From Streptomyces oryzae (GTDB lineage Bacteria > Actinomycetota > Actinomycetes > Streptomycetales > Streptomycetaceae): DNA of 54,590 nt. Shown here one piece after another: positions 47,903 to 54,590 of the stretch. How positions within the stretch are numbered: position 1 is the first letter of the stretch; the number at the start of each line of letters is the position of its first letter. A model generated the notes under the pieces. The model was given only the letters and a program-made list of their open reading frames with translations. It was not told the DNA's origin and did no database searches. The stretch lies in contig NZ_JADKMA010000022.1 of NCBI RefSeq assembly GCF_017676365.1, forward strand, positions 1 to 54,590, read 5' to 3'. The translations under genes and the position numbers were made by a program.

Positions 47903-47920
47903 AGGGGCGCGGGGAACTGC
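47903..47920 (-). repeat. dispersed intergenic repeat copy, reverse
   Basis: On the minus strand reads GCAGTTCCCCGCGCCCCT, the same 18 bases as at 23824 and 29850, preceded by GGTCGC. It lies in the 266-base gap downstream of the DUF692 operon. Confidence 0.7.
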
Positions 47921-47997
47921 GCGACCAGCCGACGACGACGGGTAGCCGGCAGCCGTCGGACAGGGGCACCCCGGAAGCCCCCGGGAGGCACTTCCCC

Positions 47998-48363
47998 TCA
48001 GCGCGGGGCGGGCCCCGTGCGGTGCTTGTACCAGCGCTTGAGCTCCCGGCGCCGGCGGCGCGGAAGCCGGGCCTCCTTCAGCGCGTACGCGGCGAAGTTG
48101 AGCGCGTCCCAGCGGTAGTTGGCGTCCATGGGCCGCCCCGTCGCGTACGCGGCGAACAGCCGCCGGTACTCCCTTCCGCCGAGGAGCTCGGGCAGCTCGG
48201 GCGCCACCTTGGCGACGACGTCGGCACGCTTGGCCCGCAGCGCCCTGGCCTGGATCTCCAGCCGGTCCGGATCGAAGCCTGGCGGCGCCGGCGCCCCGGC
48301 GACCAGCGCCGACAGCAGTGCGGCCTGTGCCCGGCCCAGCCGGGCCCGCGCATCATCGGACAC
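47998..48363 (-). CDS. MNIO-partner-like protein, 121 aa
   Basis: Starts 11 bases inside the end of the DUF692 gene, so translation is coupled. Helical and basic: [19 protein letters not shown], then [38 protein letters not shown] and an Arg-rich tail ([16 protein letters not shown]). The layout (short helix, 30 residues, [15 protein letters not shown]) resembles the DUF2063/MbnC-type proteins that accompany MNIO enzymes and help bind the substrate peptide. That link is inferred from layout and operon position; the sequence itself is not a firm match. Confidence 0.6.
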   Translation of the reverse strand: MSDDARARLGRAQAALLSALVAGAPAPPGFDPDRLEIQARALRAKRADVVAKVAPELPELLGGREYRRLFAAYATGRPMDANYRWDALNFAAYALKEARLPRRRRRELKRWYKHRTGPAPR

Positions 48364-49273
48364 GGGCGGCCTCCAGATCCGCGGAGACCGCGGCCTCCGG
48401 GACTGCGGAGCCCGCGGCTCCAGGATCTGCGGAGCGGGCGGCCTGCCGGCCCGCGGACCGCACCACGGCGCCGATCCGGTCCAGCTCCCCTGCCAGCTCG
48501 GCGACGGGCGGGAAGTTCTCGTCGCGCTCCAGCAGCACCCCGGGCGGTACCGTCCTGGCGCACAGCTCGGCCAGCACGTCCAGCACGGGCTCGGTCACCG
48601 GATGCCCGTGGCTGTCGTGCCAGACGCCGCCGCGTTCGACGCCGCCCGCCACATGGACGTACGCGAGCGCCTCCAGCGGCAGCCGGTCCAGCGCGGCCAC
48701 TGGGTCCTCGCCGCGGTTGACCCGGTTGGTGTGCAGATTGGCGACGTCGATCAGCAGGCCCACGCCGGTGCGCTCGACCAGCTCGGCGAGGAACTGGCCC
48801 TCGGTCAGTTCCTCGTCCGGCCAGCTGAGGAGCGCCGCGATGTTCTCCACGGCCAGCGGCACCGGCAGCGCGTCCTGCGCGATGCGGATGTTCTCGCACA
48901 GCACGTCCAGCGCGTCCCTGGTGCGGGGCACCGGCAGCAGGTGCCCGGCCTCCATCCGGGGGAGCCCGGTCTCGCCGCCGCCGGCCCGTACGAACGCGAT
49001 GTGCTCGGTCACCAGCGGAGTGCCCAGCGCCTCGGCGCACTCCGCGAGCGCCGCGAGCCTGCCGGGGTCGGGGCGCTCGGCACCGCCGAGGCCGAGCGAC
49101 ACCCCGTGCGGCACCACCACGGTGCCGCGCTCCCGCAGCCGCAGCAGCGACTCGGGCAGGTGTCCTGGACAGACGTTCTCCGCGACGACCTCCACCCAGT
49201 CGATGCCCGGCAGTGCCTCGATGCCCTCCGCGATCTCCGGCCGCCAGCCGATCCCGGTGCCCAGCCTCTCCAT
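48353..49273 (-). CDS. DUF692 multinuclear non-haem iron oxidase (MNIO) family
   Basis: 306 aa; ATG 49273 chosen for GGGGAGGAG 6 bases upstream. TIM-barrel MNIO features: [81 protein letters not shown] and [10 protein letters not shown], which carry the His/Asp/Glu ligands of the iron cluster. Known members (MbnB, TglH, ChrH) oxidise cysteines of ribosomally made peptides. A coupled partner gene follows, but no short Cys-containing precursor gene is visible within 1.5 kb, so the substrate is unknown. The last 25 residues are an Ala-rich tail. Confidence 0.85.
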   Translation of the reverse strand: MERLGTGIGWRPEIAEGIEALPGIDWVEVVAENVCPGHLPESLLRLRERGTVVVPHGVSLGLGGAERPDPGRLAALAECAEALGTPLVTEHIAFVRAGGGETGLPRMEAGHLLPVPRTRDALDVLCENIRIAQDALPVPLAVENIAALLSWPDEELTEGQFLAELVERTGVGLLIDVANLHTNRVNRGEDPVAALDRLPLEALAYVHVAGGVERGGVWHDSHGHPVTEPVLDVLAELCARTVPPGVLLERDENFPPVAELAGELDRIGAVVRSAGRQAARSADPGAAGSAVPEAAVSADLEAARVR

Positions 49274-49425
49274 CCACCGCTCCTCCCCGTCGCCGCAGCG
49301 CTGTGGCCCCAACCCCCGGCCGCGGCCCGATGTCTGCAAGAGCACTCCTGCTCTCTCGGCGAGGGTTCATGCCCGGCATCCGGCAGCTCAGAGCTGAACT
49401 TGAGCTTCAGCCGCCCGGCGGGGTG

Positions 49426-50136
49426 TCAGGAGCCGCCGGTGGTGCGCAGCGCCGGGTGCTCAGCGACGACCGTGCAGGAGCCGGGCGCGACCTCGGTGAA
49501 TCCGGCGTCGCGAACCACCGGGAGGCCGCCGCCGGTCAGCTCCGCCCAGTGCGCCTCGTCGCGGGCCGGGCGCACGGCCAGCGGAAAGCCCGCCCGGTGC
49601 CAGGCCGTTCGCTCCGCGGCGTCCAGCTGCCACCAGGCCAGCTGCGCGCCGTGCCCGGCCTGGGCCATCGCCTTGCCCGCCGACATCTGAACCGCGGGGT
49701 TCAGCCACAGCACCGGCATGCCGGCTCCGGGTGCGGGCGGCGGCTGCGGATCGTCCAGCTCGGTGCCCGACACCTGGAGCCGCGCCAGCTCCTTGGGCCA
49801 GCCGTCCAGCGGCACCGGCGGAAAGACCCGCACCTCGGCGGTACGCCCGGCCACGGTGATTCCCTCCAGCGGCTCCGTACGCCGCCACTCGGCACCGCGC
49901 GCCCGCCGTACCACCTTGCGGATCTGGCGCTCCTCCCACAGCCGCACCCGCTTGTGCCACTCGCCGGTCTCCCCGGCCGTACGCGGGTCGGCCAGCAGCG
50001 TGAGCACCGCGCGGGCCGCCGTCTCCAGCGCGTCGGTACGGTCGGGCGGCGCGGCGCGCTCGATCCGCACGACGAGAGGAAGGACGAAGCGCTCCGGTTC
50101 GGCCGGCTGCTGTGCGGGGGAGTCTGAAACGGTCAC
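49426..50136 (-). CDS. Pth2-type peptidyl-tRNA hydrolase family protein
   Basis: 236 aa from GTG 50136. The C-terminal 115 residues have the Pth2 fold signature: LWLNPAVQMSAGKAMAQAGHGAQLAWW with the catalytic Lys/His region, and VVRDAGFTEVAPGSCTVVAEHP, equivalent to the DAG-TQ-APGS-TV end of archaeal/eukaryal Pth2. The N-terminal 110 residues (RFVLPLVVRIERAAPP, RKVVRRARGAEWRR) are an extension of unknown role. Family reaction: hydrolysis of peptidyl-tRNA. Bacteria mainly use unrelated Pth1, so this may be auxiliary. Divergent from the ABC transporter. Confidence 0.75.
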   Translation of the reverse strand: MTVSDSPAQQPAEPERFVLPLVVRIERAAPPDRTDALETAARAVLTLLADPRTAGETGEWHKRVRLWEERQIRKVVRRARGAEWRRTEPLEGITVAGRTAEVRVFPPVPLDGWPKELARLQVSGTELDDPQPPPAPGAGMPVLWLNPAVQMSAGKAMAQAGHGAQLAWWQLDAAERTAWHRAGFPLAVRPARDEAHWAELTGGGLPVVRDAGFTEVAPGSCTVVAEHPALRTTGGS

Positions 50137-50181
50137 CTGTTGATTCTGCCAGCGGGCGGTACGGCTTCTAGGATCTGCCCC

Positions 50182-51090
50182 GTGAGGCTGGAGAGGGTGG
50201 GACGGCGCTATCGGGCCGGCGGGCCCTGGGTCCTGCGCGGGGTGGATCTCGACGTGCGGGCGGGCACCCTGGTGCGGGTGGAGGGCGGCAACGGGAGCGG
50301 CAAGTCCACGCTGCTCCGGCTGGTCGCCGGGATCGACGCGCCCAGCGCGGGGCGGATCCGCGGGCGCCCCCGTACGCGGGGCTACGTCCCCGAACGCTTC
50401 CCCGCCGCACTGCCGTTGACCGCTCTGGGCTACCTCACCCACCTGGGCCGGGTGCGGGGACTGGGCAGCCGCGCGGCGGCCCGTGAGGGCGCCTGCTGGC
50501 TGGAGCGGTTCGGCGCCCAGCAGTACGCCGCCACCAGCATGCGCGAGCTGTCCAAGGGCAGCGCGCAGAAGGTCGCTGTCGCGCAGGCCCTGGTCGGTGG
50601 CCCCGAACTCCTGGTGCTCGACGAGGCATGGACCGGCCTGGACCAGCCGGCGCGCGAGGTCCTGGACAGCGTGGTCAGGGAACGGGTCGCCGAGGGCGGC
50701 ACCGTCGCGTTCGTGGACCACGACCCGGCACGCCTCGCCGGCGCCCCGGACGTCATCGTGCGGGTCGGGACCGGGGGCCGGGTGGCGGTTGCCGGGGCGG
50801 GCGCGGCGGCCCCAGAGGCGAGGGTGGCGGTCGCCGGTGCCGGCGACGGCGCGAGAGGGCCCGCGATGACGCGCATCGAAGCGCTGGGGGCGCCCGGCGC
50901 CGGGGTCCCTGAGGGCCTGCCGGCGAGCGCGCGGTGCACGCTCGCGCCCGACGGCGAGTTGCTGCTCACCCTGCCCGCTGCCGCCTCCGACACGGCGCTG
51001 CGGGTGCTGCTCACGGCACGGCCGGGCTGGCACATCCGCTCCGTACGGCCGCTGGAGCCGTTCGGGGAGCGGGAAAGGGACCGCGTATGA
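50182..51090 (+). CDS. ABC transporter ATP-binding protein
   Basis: 302 aa from GTG. Walker A EGGNGSGKST, degenerate signature LSKGSAQK (normally LSGGQ), Walker B LLVLDEAWTGLD (Ala in place of the usual Pro) and switch FVDHD. After the about 205-residue ATPase core there is an Ala/Gly-rich linker and a small C-terminal domain (TLAPDGELLLTLPA, VLLTARPGWHIRSVRPLEP) as in drug and bacteriocin exporters. Four-base overlap with the following membrane gene. Probably an exporter component; substrate unknown. Confidence 0.8.
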   Translation: MRLERVGRRYRAGGPWVLRGVDLDVRAGTLVRVEGGNGSGKSTLLRLVAGIDAPSAGRIRGRPRTRGYVPERFPAALPLTALGYLTHLGRVRGLGSRAAAREGACWLERFGAQQYAATSMRELSKGSAQKVAVAQALVGGPELLVLDEAWTGLDQPAREVLDSVVRERVAEGGTVAFVDHDPARLAGAPDVIVRVGTGGRVAVAGAGAAAPEARVAVAGAGDGARGPAMTRIEALGAPGAGVPEGLPASARCTLAPDGELLLTLPAAASDTALRVLLTARPGWHIRSVRPLEPFGERERDRV

Positions 51091-51764
51091 GGGCGACGTT
51101 CGCACTGACCCGTTACCAACTCGCCCTGCTGGTGCGCTCCCAGCGCTGGCTGGCGCCGCTGCTGCTGTACGCCGGGCTGCTGGCCGTCGGCGTGCGGGCG
51201 GGGCAGCCGGTGCTGGACTCGCTCGGGATCGTCGCCGCCGCGCTGCTGCCGACCGCGGCGTGGCTGGTGCGCAGCTGTGTGACGGCCGAGCCGCAGGCGG
51301 CCCGGCACTGCGCTGCCGCTGCCGCCGGCGCCTGGCGGGCGCACCTCGCGGGTGTCGCCGCCGGGGGAGTGGCGGCACTGCTGTTCGGGTGCGCGGCGCT
51401 GGGTGTGACGGCGGGGGTGAGTGCCCCGCGGAGTACCGACGGGTCCGCCGCTGTGCCGCTGCTGCCCGCGCTGGGGGCAGGGCTGTGCGGGGTGCTGGCG
51501 TGCGCTCTGATGGGAGCTGCCGTCGGAGCCCTGGGCAACCGGCCGTTGATCAGGTCCCGTGGGTACGCGGTGGCCGCCACCCTGCTGGGCAGCGTGGCGG
51601 CTCTCGCACTCGGAGCCTCCCCGGCCAACGCGGCGGTCACCGGGCTGGTCAGCGGCTCGGCCCGGGGAGAGGTGCAGCTGCCGTGGGCGGCCTTGCTGGG
51701 CGCGGTGGCGGTGGCGGCTCTCGCCGCCACCGCCGCCTGCGCCGTGGCCGCCCGGCGGGAGTGA
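51087..51764 (+). CDS. ABC transporter membrane protein
   Basis: 225 aa; ATG overlaps the ATPase stop (ATGA). About six predicted helices: WLAPLLLYAGLLAVGV, LGIVAAALLPTAAWLV, LAGVAAGGVAALLFGCAALGV, LLPALGAGLCGVLACALMGAA, AVAATLLGSVAALAL and WAALLGAVAVAALAATAACAV. No motif beyond hydrophobicity identifies the family; the gene pair resembles ABC-2-type exporters. Confidence 0.72.
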   Translation: MRATFALTRYQLALLVRSQRWLAPLLLYAGLLAVGVRAGQPVLDSLGIVAAALLPTAAWLVRSCVTAEPQAARHCAAAAAGAWRAHLAGVAAGGVAALLFGCAALGVTAGVSAPRSTDGSAAVPLLPALGAGLCGVLACALMGAAVGALGNRPLIRSRGYAVAATLLGSVAALALGASPANAAVTGLVSGSARGEVQLPWAALLGAVAVAALAATAACAVAARRE

Positions 51765-51786
51765 GAGGGGTACGCCGGGTTGCGGC

Positions 51787-53202
51787 TCAGTGCTTCCAGG
51801 GCCCCGTGACCGCGAACGTCGTACCCGGCGTATAGCAGTTGACGTACATGGTGCGGCCGTCGGGGGCGAAGGTCACCCCCGCGAACTCACCCCACGCGGG
51901 CTCCTCCGGGGTGCCGATGTTCTGGGCGCCCCGGGCCATCGGGTAGACCTTGCCCTGCCGGGTGAGGCCGAAGACGTGCTGTGCGCCCTCGCCGTCCTCG
52001 CAGACCATCAGCCCGCCACTGGGGGCGAGGCAGATGTTGTCCGGCTCCTCGCCCGGGAGCTGCACATCGGTGTCCGGGCCGAAGATGATGACGAGGGTGA
52101 GGCGGCGGCGCCGCGGGTCGTAGCGCCAGACCTGGCCGAAGTGGTCCCGCTGCGAGCCCTCCTCGCTGCGCGCGTAGCTGGAGACGAAGTAGACGCAGGA
52201 GCCGCCCCAGTAGCACCCCTCCAGCTTCTGCGCGTGGGTGATGCCGCCCTTGCCGAAGTCCTGGAGGCGGACGGGGGTTTCCTTGGCGAGCGGATCGGGA
52301 ACCTCGACCCATTCGATGCCGTCGAAGGAGGTGCCCGTCTCGGTGACGGCGGACAGATCGGGTACGCCCGGCACCCGCATGGCCTCCAGCGTGCCGCCCG
52401 CGTGCAGCGACCCGTAACCGCCCTTGGGCTTCTTCGGCAGGAAGCGGTAGAAGAGGCCGAAGGGTTTGTCGAAGGCGTCCTCCGTCTCGTACACCACGCC
52501 CGTGCCGGGGTCGAAGGCGACCGCCTCGTGCTGGAAGCGGCCCATCGCCGTCAGCGGCTCGACGGAGGTGGGGCGGCGGGGGTCGAAGCCGACCTCGAAG
52601 ATGAAGCCGTGGTCCTTGGTGTAGCCCTCCTCACCGGCCTTGAACTCGGTCTCCTCACAGGTCAGCCAGGTCCCCCAGAGGCTCGGTCCGCCCGCGCAGT
52701 TGGTGGAGGTGCCCGCGATGCCGACGCGTTCGGTCAGCACCTTGTAGTCGCCGTAGTCGCCGTAGTCGCCGTAGTCGCCGTAGTCGCCGCTGTCGTTGTC
52801 CACTTCGAGGACGGTGCAGCCGCCCTTGGCCGCGGGGTCGTAGGTCAGCCCCTCCACGGTGGGGACGGGGACCCGGCCGTCCATCCGGTTCTCGTGGTTG
52901 CGCACCAGCCAGGTGTGGCCCCGGCGCCCGGCGAAGGCGGCCATCCCGTCGCAGTTGCTGGGCACCTTGCCCTCGCCGGAACGCAGCGGGTCGCCCTCGC
53001 GGGAGAGCACCGTGTAGCGGAAGCCCTTGGGCAGATCGAGCAGCCCGTCGGGGTCGGGGACCAGCGGGCCGTAGCCCCCGCTGCCGCCGGTGGCCTGGGC
53101 CGCGGCGGTCCCCGTGAACAGTTCCGAGAGCGCGCCGCTGAAGGCGACTGCCGCCCCAGCGGCTCCGGTTCTTGCCAGCACTTCGCGTCGGGTCGTGGGC
53201 AT
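51787..53202 (-). CDS. PhoX-type secreted phosphatase (DUF839)
   Basis: 471 aa; ATG 53202 gives a Tat signal (TTRREVLARTGAAGAAVAFSG) ending near AAAQA. PhoX-type beta-propeller features: FRYTVLSREGDPL, CDGMAAF, TWLVRNHENR, NCAGGPSLWGTWLTCEET, HGFIFEVGFD, FQHEAVAFDPGTGVVYETED, EPDNICLAPSGGLMVCEDG and FAGVTFAPDGRTMYVNCYTPG. PhoX enzymes are Ca/Fe-dependent phosphatases exported folded; phosphatase activity is inferred. Oddity: a (Gly-Asp-Tyr)x5 run at about residues 138-153 caused by a perfect 9-bp tandem repeat. Confidence 0.85.
   Translation of the reverse strand: MPTTRREVLARTGAAGAAVAFSGALSELFTGTAAAQATGGSGGYGPLVPDPDGLLDLPKGFRYTVLSREGDPLRSGEGKVPSNCDGMAAFAGRRGHTWLVRNHENRMDGRVPVPTVEGLTYDPAAKGGCTVLEVDNDSGDYGDYGDYGDYGDYKVLTERVGIAGTSTNCAGGPSLWGTWLTCEETEFKAGEEGYTKDHGFIFEVGFDPRRPTSVEPLTAMGRFQHEAVAFDPGTGVVYETEDAFDKPFGLFYRFLPKKPKGGYGSLHAGGTLEAMRVPGVPDLSAVTETGTSFDGIEWVEVPDPLAKETPVRLQDFGKGGITHAQKLEGCYWGGSCVYFVSSYARSEEGSQRDHFGQVWRYDPRRRRLTLVIIFGPDTDVQLPGEEPDNICLAPSGGLMVCEDGEGAQHVFGLTRQGKVYPMARGAQNIGTPEEPAWGEFAGVTFAPDGRTMYVNCYTPGTTFAVTGPWKH
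52744..52788 (-). repeat. 9-bp tandem repeat, five perfect copies
   Basis: GTAGTCGCC repeated five times with no mismatch, inside the PhoX-type gene, encoding GDY repeated five times. The perfect identity at DNA level, including wobble bases, points to recent slippage expansion; changes in copy number would stay in frame. Confidence 0.9.
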
Positions 53203-53319
53203 GGGCACTCTCCCCTGGTGGCGGACAGGTGACCAAGCGTGTGTATCACGCGCACCAGTGCCCGCACACCGCTCAGGACACAACAGACACGAACCGGATC
53301 AGGAGATCGTCAGTTCGCC

Positions 53320-54498
53320 TCAGGGCGCCGTCAGTTCGCCGCCGTCCCGGGCGAGCGCGGTGAGCCGGGAGATGGCCCGGAAGTACTTCTTGCGGTAACC
53401 GCCCTTGAGCATGTCCTCGCTGAACAGCTTGTCGAAGGCCACGCCCGAGGCCAGCACGGGCACCTCGCCGTCGTAGAGCCGGTCGGCGAGCACCACCAGG
53501 CGCAGCGCCGTCGACTGGTCGGGAACCGGCGTCAGCCCCGTGAGACAGACCGCCCGTACGTCCCTGACCAGGGCTCCGTAGCGGCTCGGGTGGACGCGCG
53601 AGAGGTGGGCCAGCAGCGCGGGGAAGTCGTCCAGCGAGGCGCCGGGTATTTGGTGCGCGGCGCGGGTGACCTCGTCGTCGGCGTACGGCTCGGGCGCCTC
53701 GGGCAGTCCGCGGTGCCGGTAGTCCTCGCCGTCGATGCGCAGGGTGCGGAAGTGCGCGGACAGACCCTGGATCTCCCGCAGGAAGTCCGCCGCGGCGAAC
53801 CGCCCCTCGCCCAGTTTGCCCGGCAGCGTGTTCGACGTCGCCGCCAGCGCGACCCCGTTCTCCACCAGCTTCGCCAGCAGGCTGGAGACCAGCACCGTGT
53901 CGCCGGGGTCGTCCAGCTCGAACTCGTCGATGCACAGCAGCTGGTGGTCGCTGAGGGTACGCACGGTCTGCTGGAAGCCCAGCGCGCCCACCAGGTTGGT
54001 CAGCTCGACGAAGGTGCCGAACGCCTTGCGCTGCGGGGCGGCGGGCGCCGCGTGCCACAGGGAGGCGAGCAGGTGCGTCTTGCCGACGCCGTAGCCGCCG
54101 TCCAGATACACCCCGCGGGGTCCGGCCGGAGCGCTCCGCCGCGACTGCTTCGGCACCCGGCGGAACCAGCCCTTCGGCCCGCTGCCGCTGCCGCCGGGCC
54201 GCTGTCCGCCGCCAAGACCCTCCGCGAAGGCGCCGAGCACGCGTACCGCCTCGGTCTGGCTCGGCTGCGCGGGGTCGGGTATGTAGCTGGCGAAGCGCAC
54301 ACCGTCGAAGCGCGGAGGCGGCACCATCTCGGCCACCAGCTGGTCGGCCGGAACGTGCGGCTCGCGTGCGGTGAGGGCGACGGGCGCGGGCGCGAGGGGC
54401 GCGCCGGAGACGCCGGACGCGTCGCCGGGCCCGCCGGTCGCGTCGGGGCCGGTGCCGGTCTCGGATATCTGCGCTTCGGTCGTTGACACGATTGTCAT
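53320..54498 (-). CDS. zapE: ZapE/AFG1-family ATPase
   Basis: 392 aa; ATG 54498 is preferred (MTIVSTTEAQISE), since the extra upstream residues are low complexity. P-loop GVYLDGGYGVGKTHLLASLWH, Walker B LLCIDEFELDDPGDTVLV, sensor-like AATSNTLPGKLGEGRF, then FLREIQGLSAHFRTLRIDGEDYRHR and the C-terminal KLFSEDMLKGGYRKKYFRAISR. Family: ZapE in E. coli associates with the divisome; AFG1 in mitochondria aids protein quality control. Disordered Ala/Pro/Gly N-terminus of about 50 residues. Divergent from the gene starting at the window end. Confidence 0.9.
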   Translation of the reverse strand: MTIVSTTEAQISETGTGPDATGGPGDASGVSGAPLAPAPVALTAREPHVPADQLVAEMVPPPRFDGVRFASYIPDPAQPSQTEAVRVLGAFAEGLGGGQRPGGSGSGPKGWFRRVPKQSRRSAPAGPRGVYLDGGYGVGKTHLLASLWHAAPAAPQRKAFGTFVELTNLVGALGFQQTVRTLSDHQLLCIDEFELDDPGDTVLVSSLLAKLVENGVALAATSNTLPGKLGEGRFAAADFLREIQGLSAHFRTLRIDGEDYRHRGLPEAPEPYADDEVTRAAHQIPGASLDDFPALLAHLSRVHPSRYGALVRDVRAVCLTGLTPVPDQSTALRLVVLADRLYDGEVPVLASGVAFDKLFSEDMLKGGYRKKYFRAISRLTALARDGGELTAP

Positions 54499-54561
54499 GC
54501 TAGTCGGCAGGCGCCCGCGGGCGTGCGGCCCGCCGGGCGTGCGCCGTGCCACACTGCGCGC

Positions 54562-54590
54562 ATGCGACGCCTGTTCCCATCGAGCACAGC
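54562..54590 (+). CDS. start of a gene cut by the window end
   Basis: ATG at 54562 opens a frame MRRLFPSST that runs off the window. The N-terminus MRRLFP is one I associate with actinobacterial pyrimidine-reductase (RibD C-terminal-like) proteins found next to zapE, but nine codons are too few to be sure. The 63-base gap to the divergent zapE start would be a shared promoter region. Confidence 0.4.

Noticed and set aside
52744..52788. Short tandem repeat considered as a CRISPR array
   Set aside because: Units are 9 bp, directly abutting, without spacers, and lie in frame in a gene.

Overview
The window looks like a chromosomal segment of a Streptomyces-type actinomycete. Evidence: very high G+C with strong third-position bias, frequent GTG/TTG starts, Tat-dependent lipoproteins, a ROK regulator beside xylFGH, and a gene order (HTH-MurA fusion, aconitase, NgcEFG, ROK, XylFGH, Dxs ... 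FadB/thiolase, RNase D, orphan regulator, DUF3000, HemE ... CgoX, HemQ) that matches, as I recall it, the Streptomyces coelicolor SCO5998-SCO6050 neighbourhood. No database search was possible; names rest on motifs I can read.

Region 1 (about 1-10,250) is an accessory, visibly less GC-rich defence island next to the conserved core. It holds a CoiA-like nuclease-domain protein on the minus strand, then on the plus strand an AbiJ-NTD3-type protein, a Shedu-type (DUF4263) nuclease broken by a one-base shift at a G6 tract, and a Gabija-like pair (OLD-family ATPase/TOPRIM nuclease plus UvrD-like helicase). The island is followed by an IS630-family element with near-perfect 21-bp inverted repeats and a TA duplication; it carries a passenger SUKH/SMI1-like gene besides its transposase.

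Region 2 (10,276-15,070) has a MurA-like enzyme fused to an XRE helix-turn-helix, divergent from aconitase. Two 18-bp palindromes with the same TATCTC...GAGATA arms and an iron-box-like sequence lie between them.

Region 3 (15,100-27,620) is a carbon-uptake cluster: an NgcEFG-type aminosugar importer, a second binding-protein/permease importer (both preceded by DasR-box-like sequences and both without their own ATPase, so probably energised by a shared ATPase such as MsiK), a ROK regulator (rok7B7-like) and the XylFGH-type importer, which does have its own ATPase.

Region 4 (27,800-34,610) has dxs (isoprenoid precursor synthesis), a GT39-like membrane glycosyltransferase and a two-gene WXG100/LXG-like secreted-protein cassette. 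Region 5 (34,636-41,155, minus strand) has fatty-acid beta-oxidation enzymes, RNase D, an orphan LuxR-type regulator and a DUF3000 protein.

Region 6 (41,229-45,986) has the haem genes hemE, cgoX and hemQ/chdC of the coproporphyrin-dependent pathway, interrupted by a minus-strand CoA-disulfide-reductase-like flavoprotein. Region 7 (46,100-54,590) has a secreted tripeptidyl-aminopeptidase-like hydrolase, an MNIO (DUF692) enzyme with its partner protein, a Pth2-type peptidyl-tRNA hydrolase, a two-gene ABC transporter, a PhoX-type phosphatase containing a 9-bp tandem repeat, a ZapE/AFG1 ATPase, and the first codons of a divergent gene.

The best candidates for something undescribed are the AbiJ-NTD3/Shedu locus with its two G-tract breaks inside the defence island, the passenger-carrying IS630 element, the HTH-MurA/aconitase regulatory node, and the MNIO pair with no visible substrate peptide.
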